Positions 1-8,411 of a DNA stretch of 11,787 nt are shown piece by piece. Below the pieces are notes generated by a model. The model was given only the letters and a program-made list of their open reading frames with translations. It did not search any database and had not been told where the DNA came from. Both the position numbers and the translations under genes were made by a program. Source of the DNA: CANHVK01 sp046304235 (GTDB lineage: Bacteria > Bacteroidota > Bacteroidia > Flavobacteriales_D > Crocinitomicaceae). Each line of letters opens with the position of its first letter. Position 1 is the first letter of the stretch. Where the stretch lies: assembly GCA_046304235.1 (NCBI GenBank), contig JBKCEW010000030.1, positions 1 through 11,787 on the forward strand. Direction: 5' to 3'.

Positions 1-3000
1 TTATTTTTCAGCTACGACACTGAAGCTTTAAACAAGTCATATTCTTTGGGAACAGAACATGAGGCAACATTTGAGAACTGTTTTCAAGAATCAATGCACC
101 AGAAAGTATTCACAGGAATTCAACAACTTTATCTTATTGGACTTTATGATAGTTTGCCAATAAGTAAAGTCCTTAAAATTTTTAAAAAATATTTAGATTC
201 ATCATTATTTACCAGATTAAATAATTATGTCTCTAGCGACCCATCCTGCATTCAGTATTCAATACATTGGGCCACATTTAAGTCTAAACTTGATCGAATC
301 AAACTAGATCAATGTTCCCTAGAGCTTTTGCAACTACTGTCTAATCTCACATTATCAGAAGAAAATGTTCGTACATTTCACATTGAAAAAAATCATCTCT
401 CTAAACAGCATTCTTCAGAACCTACTCTAAAAAATACCACTAAAATGGTATACAAGTTTTTTGCCTCAATTTATCAAAGAAATGTTTTAGCTTCGGTTGT
501 TAAATATGTTTTATTAAGCTCATTTCTTAAAAAATTTGAAACAACTGATATATTGCACTGACAACGTAACATTTTTATTCTTATTTATAAACGATTACAA
601 GAAATTATTAAAGAATGTGTTTTAACATCTTTTAATGGTTCAAATTATGACAATTATCTGTTGTGTAACAGCTTGATTTTGATTCAAACTCAAATGAAAC
701 AAAAAATTCATATTTTTAAAAAAGGAGCATCAATATCCACTATTCTATGCATAAACAAAAAAAATTTTCAAACCCTAAAGAATTATAATGTAAAGACCAA
801 AAAATATTTTAACCAGTGGATGATAAAACTTTATATTAAAGATATTAGAAACCTTGTTTCTTCTAATATGAGTCTTGACAAAGTTGGAAAACTGTTTAAT
901 TTGCCTGTTTCCAAACTTTGTTTTCCTTACACCCAAGCAACAAACATTCAAGCTCTTAAAAATTTTACATCATTGTTTCCTGAAGATGAAAAATTTTGGA
1001 AGGATACTTTTTCAAAAAAAACTCCTCTTTTAGAAACACGTAAAAAAGCTCAGGATATTTTTGTACAAAAAAAGTTTTCTAATCTTTATGATTATGGTAC
1101 TTACTATTTAATTCAAGATTGTTATCTTTTGCACTCAATAGTGTTAACTCTTTTTAGAAGTTATCTTTGTGACTCAGTTAATATATTTTTAAGAAGAAAT
1201 TTTTCACAGTCAAATTTGTCTTATCAACAGTTTTTTATTATTGAACCTTCCAAACAGATCAAAAAAAATTTAGCTCCTAAAACCATTAATCATACTTTGT
1301 ATAACTATATTATAAGACAAGCTGTAACAGGTGGATTATGTACTAGTTTTGTTCATGGTAAAATTGATGATACTACTATTATAAATGAACATCTCAACTA
1401 TATACAAGACCCTAAACTCAGCACTTCAAACTGGCCAAATTTTTTTCGAATAAAGCAATGGAGTCAATATACAAAAGATATTACTACTGGAGAATCCAAG
1501 GTGACCGAATGGAAAAAACCTTTTCAAGAAACTGGTAAAGGTATTATAACACTAGATATTCGTTCTCTTTATCCAAGTGCTGCTTTAAAGGAGTTACCTG
1601 TAAATGTACCAATGTTTTATACTCGTTTTACTCAAGAAGATTATGCTAAATTGTACTCTGCTGACAAAACCTATTGGAAAACATTACATTTAAAAAAATA
1701 TTGTTGTAATGCCCGAAATTCAAGTCATCCTAAAAGTGACATTTTTAAATTGATTAGCAAACCACCTCGTTTTTTTAATGAATACTATGCTTTAAATTAC
1801 TATTTAAATAAAAATATATTACCTTTACAAAACATAAAAATTTTAAGATTTCAATCAAGTTTTACTGCTTTATGGCAAATGTTTTTAAATAAAATTCCTG
1901 TTGATGGATTTTTATCCTATTTTGATTGTGAGAGCAAAAAAACTTACATAAAAGTAATTCAATATCAGTCTTGTTTTTTTCATGGTCAAAAAAATTCATG
2001 TTTTATAAAAAATAATCCTAAACTTGCCCAAAAATATCAAACCACTTTAGAAATAAAAGACAAAATTTGTGATCTTTTAAAAAATTTTAAAAAAAATTTT
2101 AATGTTTTTTTAAATTCTGTGGACATTGAGTATGTTGAAATTTGGGATTGTGATTTTACAAACCATAAAATTCCGAAAACAGGTAAAGATTTTTCTCCCC
2201 TATATACTAATGCTTACAACACAGATCAATTTTTAAATGCTATTGAAAAGGGAGACTTAACAGGATTCCTTGTTGTAAAAAATTTATAAATCAAAAAAAA
2301 TAACCAAAATCCAATCATGGGGTTTATTGTTCAAAAGATTAAATATGGTTTGCAAAATCTATCTCCCTACACTCAAGAACAAGTGGACTTTTTCAACACT
2401 TCCAAAAGAGTCATTAGTGTTCACAAAAGTAAACCATTTATGGTAATTAGCACAGAATATTTTAATTGGTTGAGAAAAACTTTTGGATTTGAAAATGAAC
2501 CTGAGATTTACCATGCATTATTTTTTCAATTGGATGATTATCTTAAAGAATCAATTACTTTAAAGTTAAAAACAAGAAGTGACCTTAAAAGTAAAATTAA
2601 AATTGAAACAAATAAAGAAGAAAAACAAAATTTGGAAGTAAAAGCAGAACTTATAAAACTGATGCTAAATTCATGTTATGGTTTTACTCTTTGCAATGTT
2701 ACATCTCAAAAGTTCAAAAGTTTTGAAAATTTCTATAAATTACCTCAATACAAAACTGTTCGTAAAAAATTTAACAGGATTATAAAATTTGAAGATCATG
2801 TGTATTTAATGGAAAAAAAGAAAAAAAAATCAGAAAGTTTTCAAACTTTATTAGGGCATGTAGGATGCTACATTTTGTTTCATAGTAAAATAATTTTTTT
2901 TACCAGACTGTATTTTGTAACCCAGTTCTTTAACCCAACACTGGCTCAGTTACTATACATGGACACTGATAGTGCTCATTTTTTAGTCAAACACAAAAAT

Positions 3001-3393
3001 TTGAAAGACAATGTTGATGCTGATATAAGGTTTATGTTTGAACATGAATTTAATCAACATTTTGAACAAGGAGGAAAAATTAGCGGGATTTGGGTTGAAG
3101 AAGGGTTTTATGAATGTGGTGAATATATTGCAGAAAAATGTTATCGTTTATACAATAAATCTAATCCTATTTATCTTACTCATATGAAAGGATTAAATAC
3201 AAATTTTCAACAGCAATACCATAATGAAAATATAGATAAAACTAAAACTTCTTTTTTGGCTTTCAATCAATTTTTTAAAAGTTCTGATTTTATTATTTTT
3301 AAAACTCATATGAGTAAAAATATTTTTAAAAATTATGTACCAAATAAACGTTATTTTATTAGTGCTACTGGTAGTATACCTTTAAAAATGTAA
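1..3393 (+). CDS. polB: Protein-primed family B DNA polymerase, 5'-partial, two in-frame stops
   Basis: This would replicate the viral genome from a protein primer. One reading frame runs from the left edge to the stop at 3391-3393, broken only by TGA at 559-561 and TAA at 2287-2289. Motifs occur in the correct order on both sides of the stops. Exo I is FFSYDTEAL (Asp at 16-18, Glu at 22-24), exo II is FNGSNYDNYLL (631-663), and exo III is YYLIQD (Asp at 1117-1119). Motif A is DIRSLYPS (from 1555), motif B is KLMLNSCYG (2656-2682), and motif C is YMDTDS (2956-2973), followed by a KCYRL block. The layout between exo II and exo III resembles adenovirus polymerase. The TAA lies between motifs A and B, where protein-primed enzymes carry terminal-protein-binding insertions. 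The true start is upstream of the window. The stops could be sequencing errors, readthrough sites, removed by splicing, or real decay. The family call is firm; intactness is not. Confidence 0.93.
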
Positions 3394-3431
3394 ATTTGTA
3401 TATAAAATTTTGTATTTTTCAGATTTTAAAA

Positions 3432-4259
3432 ATGGTCTCCCACATGATAACTTCAAACTTTATTGAAGAGAAAATAAACCCTCATGAACTACAACTCTTC
3501 ACCACCAAATACTACTTGGGAAAAACTCTTTCCAGCGGACAATTTAATGCTGTGGCTTCAGGACACAATAAATTAACTTTTAAAAAAGTTGTAATTAAAG
3601 CTATCTATAATCCAAATATGCAAAAATTGAGAGAAGCTAGTTTATTGAAAAAGTTACAACATGTTCATGGTGTAATCACTTATTATGATCATTATTATGT
3701 GAAAAATACTATTACTTTACTTGTAATGGAATATTTTGGGCACATGACTTTACACTCTTTTCTTCAAATGAATGGTTCAATTTCTGAGCATTTATCTCAC
3801 AAAATATTTAAACAAGTTCTTTTGACAGTAAAAATGTGTTACCATTCTAATATTTTACACAGAAAACTTAGAGCAAGTAACATTCTTTTAAATATTCATA
3901 CTTTTGAGATTAAAATTATAAACTTTAATTCCGCTTGCCAATTTGATGATTACCAAACATTTACATCACAGTTAAGCCATAAAAATGCACCGCCTGAATA
4001 TTTCAAATTTAAAAAATATTCTGCAGAAGGATTATATGTATGGTCAATGGGTCTTTTACTATACAATATGCTTTTTGATTATACTCCATTTGATACCCCT
4101 TGTGATATTGTTAACGCACCTGTATACATTCCTGAAACAAACAAAATTTCTCTGGATGTAAAAGTGTTTTTAAAATGGTTACTTAAAAAAGATGTATCAG
4201 ATCGTATTACTTTGAACGAAATGTCATTTCATCCATGGATTACAAAAAAATGGATTTAA
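3432..4259 (+). CDS. PIM-like protein pseudokinase
   Basis: This is a 275-residue protein kinase fold that has lost catalytic residues. I start it at the ATG at 3432 because it is the first ATG after a TTTTTCAG acceptor ending at 3422; the frame is open further upstream but has no ATG there. Visible are a degenerate glycine loop (LGKTLSSGQFNAV, about 29-41), the ATP-anchoring Lys in VVIKA (56), the helix-C Glu (68), a catalytic loop HRKLRASN (143-150) and INFN in place of DFG (163-166). HRD is therefore HRK, and the metal-binding Asp of DFG is Asn. PPEY and the segment after it resemble PIM kinases. It pairs with the intact PIM-like kinase at 6142-7063, so it may be an allosteric partner, decoy or scaffold (inference). 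Its length fits a lone kinase domain. Confidence 0.88.
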   Translation: MVSHMITSNFIEEKINPHELQLFTTKYYLGKTLSSGQFNAVASGHNKLTFKKVVIKAIYNPNMQKLREASLLKKLQHVHGVITYYDHYYVKNTITLLVMEYFGHMTLHSFLQMNGSISEHLSHKIFKQVLLTVKMCYHSNILHRKLRASNILLNIHTFEIKIINFNSACQFDDYQTFTSQLSHKNAPPEYFKFKKYSAEGLYVWSMGLLLYNMLFDYTPFDTPCDIVNAPVYIPETNKISLDVKVFLKWLLKKDVSDRITLNEMSFHPWITKKWI

Positions 4260-4292
4260 AAACAAACTAATTTCAGAGCATAATTTCTAAAA

Positions 4293-4778
4293 ATGAATAA
4301 AACAAACGAGCATGTTCCACAAGAATCCTTCTACGCCAGTGATAACCCACAGAACACCATAGAAGATACTGTTACACCACCCACATCGCCACAACATCCT
4401 TCTCCTCCACCAGCTCCATTTTCTGCTGCTGTACTTTACCAGCAGTCTATGAGACAAGAAATTTATCAACTTCAAATTCAGTTGAAAGAGCTAGAAATGA
4501 TTGTCACTGAACCTTTTGTTATATATATTACCGGCATACAAAATTTAAATTCAGAAACGGGTAATAACTGGAATGAAAGAATTTTTCATCTATTTTATGT
4601 TGCTCGTATTCCATTGTTTTGGATTCTTGATCTTGTTCCTGATGACAATGAAGAAAACTATTTAAATCCCGATTCTATTAAATTATATGTCATAAGTTAT
4701 CAAGTAAAAATAAAAGTTACTAATATTCTTAATGATTTTTTGATCACTGAATATAACAACATTGTTTACATTCAATAA
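4293..4778 (+). CDS. Unknown protein with Pro-rich N-terminus, coiled coil and C-terminal paralogue domain
   Basis: The product has 161 residues and an ATG 17 nt after a TTTCAG acceptor ending at 4276. Residues 1-50 are polar, with a Pro-rich stretch containing TPPTSP and PSPPPAP, possible SH3/WW ligands or proline-directed phosphosites. Residues about 50-70 look like a short amphipathic coiled coil (QEIYQLQIQLKELE). The remainder, starting FVIYITGIQNLN, reads as an alternating beta-alpha domain and ends with a KLYVIS segment. The next gene shares this C-terminal half (WN/WS, LFY.A.IP, ILD, KLYVIS), so the two are tandem duplicates. Coiled coil plus a G-I-x domain recalls baculovirus FP25K / L1 ORF1p-like RRM domains, but that link is weak and made by eye. 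The AATAAA at 4774 overlaps the stop codon. I assign no function. Confidence 0.85.
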   Translation: MNKTNEHVPQESFYASDNPQNTIEDTVTPPTSPQHPSPPPAPFSAAVLYQQSMRQEIYQLQIQLKELEMIVTEPFVIYITGIQNLNSETGNNWNERIFHLFYVARIPLFWILDLVPDDNEENYLNPDSIKLYVISYQVKIKVTNILNDFLITEYNNIVYIQ

Positions 4779-4779
4779 A
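4774..4779 (+). terminator. Poly(A) signal overlapping stop codon
   Basis: An AATAAA includes the TAA stop of the gene at 4293-4778 and lies just before the next acceptor. Confidence 0.5.
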
Positions 4780-4807
4780 CATATTATAATTTTTTCAGAA
4801 TAAAAAA

Positions 4808-5233
4808 ATGGCAACTGATTTTACATACCGGAGCTGTGCTGATATTCAAGAATGTCCAGTGCAAGAGTCTACTGCTCCTCCTATTTTTGAGCTCGTGCAA
4901 AACAAGATACTACTTCAAAGAATTAAAAAAAGAATAAATGAAATTGAAGAGTGTTTTTTTAATCCACAAATAATTGTACTTGAAGGATATTCTCCGTTTT
5001 CTAGCATATCAAATCAATGTTGGTCAAATCAAATAAAACGCCTTTTTTATGAAGCTAACATCCCAGAATATTATATTCTCGATATGTGGAAAGATAATGA
5101 CAACGATGCTACTTCTGAATATACCTACATTCAATTTATTAGTAAAAGTGTAAAACTATATGTTATATCTGCATTACATCATTTTTTAAGCTTTAATTCA
5201 AACTTATCTGTAACTATTAATGCAATAGATTAA
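4808..5233 (+). CDS. Unknown protein, tandem paralogue of the preceding gene
   Basis: The product has 141 residues and starts at an ATG 9 nt after a TTTTTTCAG acceptor ending at 4798. It lacks the long Pro-rich head of its neighbour. It keeps a helical, probably coiled-coil stretch (ILLQRIKKRINEIEE, about 35-49) and the shared C-terminal domain: IIVLEGYSPF, then a WSNQIKRLFYEANIP block, then YYILD, then SKSVKLYVIS. The same residues (LFY, A.IP, ILD, KLYVIS) recur in order in the upstream protein. They show duplication followed by strong divergence. A distant FP25K/RRM-like fold is possible but unproven. Confidence 0.85.
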   Translation: MATDFTYRSCADIQECPVQESTAPPIFELVQNKILLQRIKKRINEIEECFFNPQIIVLEGYSPFSSISNQCWSNQIKRLFYEANIPEYYILDMWKDNDNDATSEYTYIQFISKSVKLYVISALHHFLSFNSNLSVTINAID

Positions 5234-5255
5234 TATTTTCAGAGCCAAAAATAAA

Positions 5256-5693
5256 ATGAAGTATATAAAAATCCCTCCTCCAATCCAATGTAAAATTCCT
5301 AAAGGTTACACAGAATGTGGACCGGATCCATATTTTTTTTGTCGAGTTATTAAACCAACTTCATTTTACATTTTACATAGCTCTAACAACACATTTCATT
5401 TGCATAACGATACAACGATTATAATTACAAAAAATACATGCAAAACAATAGGATTTCCTTGTGTAATAGTTACCTCCCTTCCAGCTATGTGTATTTTAAC
5501 ATGTGGTCCTCGTTTACACAAATTAAATCTTTCTTATAATATAAATATTATGCGTGCTAATGATAATTTTTTGCATTTAACTTTATTTAATTTCTCTTCT
5601 GAAACTATAGTTATATTACCAGACCAATTGCATATCATTTGTCAAGTTGTGATTCCTGGAAATCTTTATAACCCCTTTTGTTCTAAAAAATAA
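5256..5693 (+). CDS. dUTPase-fold-like protein A (probably non-catalytic)
   Basis: The product has 145 residues, with an ATG 13 nt after a TATTTTCAG acceptor ending at 5242. The sequence is a run of short beta strands. Its C-terminal part (LHLTLFNFSSETIVILP, then DQLHIICQVVIP) follows the dUTPase pattern of a strand, an N.S turn, and a Gly/Asp-rich turn before an I..CQ strand. The catalytic dUTPase motifs (the SGLA-type serine loop and the GVID.DYRG uracil-binding loop) are not present. If the fold is right, the protein has a binding or regulatory role, as with adenovirus E4 ORF1-type dUTPase relatives. Three other genes here share this strand pattern. The coding call is firm; the fold is a moderate-confidence inference. 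Confidence 0.8.
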   Translation: MKYIKIPPPIQCKIPKGYTECGPDPYFFCRVIKPTSFYILHSSNNTFHLHNDTTIIITKNTCKTIGFPCVIVTSLPAMCILTCGPRLHKLNLSYNINIMRANDNFLHLTLFNFSSETIVILPDQLHIICQVVIPGNLYNPFCSKK

Positions 5694-5741
5694 TTGCAAA
5701 AATATATTGAAATATTTTTTACTGTTTCAGAATATTAAAAA

Positions 5742-6113
5742 ATGGATGTAGTGACACATTTTATGCTTAAAAATGAACAAAATCCTGGAAAATGTGCTAT
5801 CACTTCAAATGAACACATTACTTTGATATATTCAAACTATATAAACACAGGACCAAGTTTTATTATCTATCCACAATGTAAAGCAACTATAATCATTTGT
5901 AATAAAGTTCTAAAAAAACATTGTGAAAAGGAATGTATAAACATACAAAACAAAAATAAAAAAATTGTTAGTTTTCAACTTATTAACAAAAGTATGCACA
6001 ATGCTATTCATGTTCCAAGTGATATATCTTTACTTACTTTAATTAATTATCCAGAAATTAAATGTGTACCACGTTTTGTAAATAAAAAGTTGTATAAAAA
6101 AAGTATTAAATAA
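5742..6113 (+). CDS. dUTPase-fold-like protein B (probably non-catalytic)
   Basis: The product has 123 residues and starts at an ATG 11 nt after an ACTGTTTCAG acceptor ending at 5730. It is strand-rich. Its end (VSFQLINKSMHNAIHVP, then SDISLLTLINYPEI) repeats the pattern seen in protein A: a hydrophobic strand, N.S, then a turn and a hydrophobic strand where dUTPases have GDRIAQL. No catalytic dUTPase loops are visible. The tail is Lys-rich (NKKLYKKSIK). The stop codon lies inside an AATAAA at 6109-6114, so coding ends at the probable poly(A) signal. It is likely an ancient duplicate of the neighbouring gene, though identity is low. Confidence 0.78.
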   Translation: MDVVTHFMLKNEQNPGKCAITSNEHITLIYSNYINTGPSFIIYPQCKATIIICNKVLKKHCEKECINIQNKNKKIVSFQLINKSMHNAIHVPSDISLLTLINYPEIKCVPRFVNKKLYKKSIK

Positions 6114-6114
6114 A
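6109..6114 (+). terminator. Poly(A) signal overlapping stop codon
   Basis: An AATAAA contains the stop of dUTPase-like gene B. Confidence 0.5.
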
Positions 6115-6141
6115 AATCTATTTTTAGAGAAATATATAAAA

Positions 6142-7063
6142 ATGAGTTTTAGAGAAAGAATACACACCTATTTTCAAAATCTGGTAAGTATTTAAAGAAA
6201 ATTTATTTTATAAAAATTATTTAAAATAAATTTTACATCAATATTTTTTGTTTTAGGGTAACTGGACTCGAGAAATAACCAACAGTCTAAGAATTACAAA
6301 AAGAGAACAGAACTCTTTTCAATTACTAAAAGTGATTGGACAAGGTGGATTTGGAACTGTGCTGGAAGGCATTGTCAATAAAGAAGAAGTGATTATAAAA
6401 TGTGTAGATAAAAATGTTGGTGAAAAAGAAGTTTTTTTTCTTAAAAAATTATCTAATGTACCAGGAATTGTACAATACATTACTCATTTTTCTGATAAAA
6501 ACTATATTTACATTGTTATGCGAAAACTTGACAATGTTGTAGATCTTTTTAAATACATTAATTCCCAAAATAAACTGCCAGAATCAACTGTTCAGATTAT
6601 TATAAAACAACTAGTTAATATTCTTAGTTCATGTAAACGAAAAGGTGTTTTGCACAATGATATTAAAGATACAAACATTTTAATAAATCCAACTACATTG
6701 CAAATAACTCTAATTGATTTTGGTGCAGCTCAAGAATGGCGAGACAATAGTTTTTATTATAAATATCAGGGAACTGAATTTTATAGCTGTCCTCAATGGC
6801 GCAGTCAAAAAAGATATACTGCAAATGGAATGACCAGTTGGTCCATAGGAATGCTTGTTTTTACCATGTTATTTGGAGAAATTCAATTTGATGAAATTTT
6901 ATATTTTAATGGTGATAAAATTTGTTCCTATGAAACCTCTCATTTATCAGAAAATGCTATTAATTTTGTTACCAAATGTTTAATTAATGATTTATCAGAA
7001 AGAATTACTTTAGATGGAATGTTATATCATCCATGGATAAAAACTACTTTTGAGCATCAATAA
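6142..7063 (+). CDS. PIM-like Ser/Thr protein kinase, spliced, catalytic residues intact
   Basis: I read this gene as two exons, 6142-6183 and 6257-7063, giving 282 residues. The first exon encodes 14 residues from the ATG after a TTTTTAG acceptor ending at 6127. The intron begins GTAAGT and ends TTTTAG. Without it there is no upstream ATG in the kinase frame near the domain. Catalytic features are a glycine loop GQGGFG (42-47), Lys in IIKC (62), helix-C Glu (72), HNDIKDTN (147-154, catalytic Asp 149) and IDFGAA (DFG at 168-170). HND replaces HRD, which is tolerated. LHNDIKDTNILIN and the following LIDFGAA closely resemble PIM kinases, known for growth and survival signalling. Substrates are unknown. 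The pseudokinase at 3432-4259 is its probable paralogue. Confidence 0.93.
6184..6256 (+). other. Intron in PIM-like kinase gene (73 nt)
   Basis: The donor GTAAGT at 6184 follows CTG, and the acceptor is a T-rich tract ending TTTTAG at 6256. Removing 73 nt joins a 14-residue ATG-started exon in phase 0 to the kinase frame. The intron contains stops, so the kinase needs splicing to use this ATG. Confidence 0.85.
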
Positions 7064-7064
7064 A
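7059..7064 (+). terminator. Poly(A) signal overlapping stop codon
   Basis: An AATAAA contains the stop codon of the PIM-like kinase. Confidence 0.5.
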
Positions 7065-7091
7065 AATAGTTAATTTGTTTCAGACTAAACA

Positions 7092-7253
7092 ATGGCTACC
7101 AAGGAAATATTGGAATTTATCTACCGATTAATTATTGCCATATTTTTTTTTCTAACAGTAAATTTATGTATGTTTGGTATTTTTTACACATATCATCCAT
7201 GTACCTTTTCAACTGAACCTTCTGTCTGTTATAACATTACTAAAATAATTTAA
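7092..7253 (+). CDS. Small single-pass membrane protein (53 aa)
   Basis: This short ORF has its ATG 8 nt after a TTTGTTTCAG acceptor ending at 7083. It has a short charged head (MATKEILEF), one strongly hydrophobic segment at about residues 10-32 (LIIAIFFFLTV and following), and a tail with two cysteines (HPCTF, SVCYN) and an N-glycosylation sequon NIT. This suggests a type III or signal-anchor protein with a lumenal or external disulphide-capable tail. I recognise no family. Small membrane proteins of this kind are common among accessory genes of DNA viruses. Its acceptor and spacing match those of the neighbouring larger genes, which supports it being expressed. Confidence 0.75.
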   Translation: MATKEILEFIYRLIIAIFFFLTVNLCMFGIFYTYHPCTFSTEPSVCYNITKII

Positions 7254-7284
7254 AAAAATTTACTATTATGTTTCAGATACAAAA

Positions 7285-7854
7285 ATGGGTACAAACATTT
7301 TACCTTCCTGGATATCCAAACCGAAGTGTTACAGTTCCAGATGTCTTGGTCTACTATGCGAAAAAGACATTGACCTTATTCCAAACATTGTCAATGAAGT
7401 TATTATCACAAATGATGCATCTTATAACTCTAATTTTATTATGCATGTAGATCATCATCTTTATTTTAACTCTACATACCGTATCTTAAACGAATATCTG
7501 TATTATAGTGAGATTGAAAATGTTATTAAAATCCCAATTGTTACTTCTCACTTTTATCAATTAAAAGCTGATGAAATATTATGTCATTTTCGTTTTGTAC
7601 CACCTTGTCAAGCTTTGTGGCACATTCTAGGTAACTATTTTTTATTTTACTTTTTTAATTTAAGTGTACACATTTTTTTTAATTTAGAATTATATAAAAC
7701 TGTAAAAAAATTTTACGTTTCAGAGACTCAAGAAGAATATTTTATGTCTGATTCGGAAGGAGAAGGAGAGGATGAAGAAGTAAAAAGAAAAAAGAAGAAC
7801 AATGACAAAGAAAATGTAGAAGAACATAAAGAAGCAACTCTTATTCAGTTCTAA
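7285..7854 (+). CDS. dUTPase-fold-like protein C with acidic/basic tail, probably spliced
   Basis: The ATG lies 8 nt after a TATGTTTCAG acceptor ending at 7276. Unspliced it encodes 189 residues. With the 93-nt intron 7631-7723 removed it encodes 158 residues (exons 7285-7630 and 7724-7854). Exon 1 is 346 nt, exactly the exon 1 length of the next gene, with the same phase-1 intron. Both exon ends match in pattern: IKIPIV, then KADEILCHF here; ITITLL, then KANEPICHV there. They are therefore paralogues with a conserved intron. The strand pattern resembles a dUTPase C-terminal half, without catalytic loops. Exon 2 encodes a charged tail: SDSEGEGEDEE followed by KRKKKNN, that is, possible CK2 sites and a nuclear-localisation-like cluster. 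If the intron is retained, the insert is hydrophobic (NYFLFYFFNLSVHIFF). Confidence 0.82.
   Translation: MGTNILPSWISKPKCYSSRCLGLLCEKDIDLIPNIVNEVIITNDASYNSNFIMHVDHHLYFNSTYRILNEYLYYSEIENVIKIPIVTSHFYQLKADEILCHFRFVPPCQALWHILGNYFLFYFFNLSVHIFFNLELYKTVKKFYVSETQEEYFMSDSEGEGEDEEVKRKKKNNDKENVEEHKEATLIQF
7631..7723 (+). other. Probable in-frame intron (93 nt) of dUTPase-like gene C
   Basis: The donor GTAACT at 7631 and acceptor TTACGTTTCAG ending at 7723 enclose 93 nt with no stop, so both spliced and retained forms stay in frame. The intron position (nt 346 of the CDS, phase 1) matches that of the downstream paralogue, whose intron must be removed to reach its second exon. Confidence 0.72.
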
Positions 7855-7861
7855 ACAAAAA

Positions 7862-7867
7862 AATAAA
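7862..7867 (+). terminator. Possible poly(A) signal
   Basis: An AATAAA lies 8 nt after the stop of dUTPase-like gene C. Confidence 0.4.
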
Positions 7868-7914
7868 TTTTTTTCTAACTAATTTTTAAAAAACACGCTT
7901 TTTCAGAAAAAATA

Positions 7915-8401
7915 ATGCCAGAAACTTTCTCAACTGACAGTCAAACTTGCCTGTTAAAATGTATAGTAATTCTTAATGATAAAGATATAACTTTAAATGC
8001 TTATGAACGAACAGAGCTTACAATATCTGATGTAAAAATAGACACATTTGATGCGATGCAACTGGTTTTTCAAGTAAAACACCATTTGAGAGATGCTATT
8101 AAATATTGGTGTGTTATTGACAATTTTATTTACACTCAAAATTCAGCCAAACCAATTACAATTACACTATTAGCCCAAGAAACGTGTATTATAAAAGCTA
8201 ATGAACCGATCTGTCATGTTCAATTGTACTCTGTTCCGGAAGTCATTACCAATTTGAGAGGTAATAATTTTAATGTTTATTTAAATTATTAAAAATATAA
8301 TATTATTTTAACAATTTTTTTTATTTACAGCATCACACGTTCACACTCTTCCCTATCCTGATAAAGAAAGAGAAACTACAACATCTATATTTGATCTTTA
8401 A
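7915..8401 (+). CDS. dUTPase-fold-like protein D, spliced
   Basis: The ATG lies 8 nt after a GCTTTTTCAG acceptor ending at 7906. Exons 7915-8260 and 8331-8401 give 138 residues; without splicing the frame ends at 8292. After splicing the tail reads ASHVHTLPYPDKERETTT, then SIFDL and a stop at 8399-8401. Exon 1 matches gene C in length, intron phase and C-terminal strand pattern (ITITLLAQ, then IIKANEPICHV). As in its relatives, the strand pattern is dUTPase-like but catalytic loops are missing, so a binding role is more likely than nucleotide hydrolysis. The second exon ends just before the ATG of the PPP1R15-like gene, so both genes share the acceptor at 8330. Confidence 0.8.
8261..8330 (+). 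other. Intron of dUTPase-like gene D (70 nt)
   Basis: The donor is GTAATA at 8261, and the acceptor is a long T-rich tract ending TTTACAG at 8330. The phase is 1 and the intron contains an in-frame stop. The acceptor can also serve the next gene, since the first ATG after it is the PPP1R15-like start at 8412. Confidence 0.8.
8331..8389 (+). repeat. Duplicated exon-2 cassette, copy 1
   Basis: This copy shares CATCACA, then ATCCTG.TAAAGAAA and AACTACAAC, in the same order with copy 2 at 8719-8768. Copy 2 is about 10 nt shorter. Both lie directly after a 3' splice site. In copy 1 the spliced frame encodes the gene D tail. Confidence 0.75.
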
Positions 8402-8411
8402 AAACTATATC

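Noticed and set aside
1..3393. Alternative genetic code explaining the stops in the polymerase
   Set aside because: TAA ends many other genes and TGA ends the last gene cleanly, so neither codon is reassigned across the window.
4287..4475. Minus-strand ORF of 62 codons
   Set aside because: It lies antisense to the Pro-rich coding segment of the gene at 4293-4778, has low-complexity Trp/Arg-rich translation and no acceptor or start context. It is a shadow.
7268..7450. Plus-strand ORF of 60 codons overlapping dUTPase-like gene C
   Set aside because: It is in another frame, begins before the acceptor used by gene C and has no recognisable features.
5256..8401. Active dUTPase
   Set aside because: None of the four dUTPase-like proteins shows the catalytic serine loop or the uracil-binding Asp/Tyr loop.
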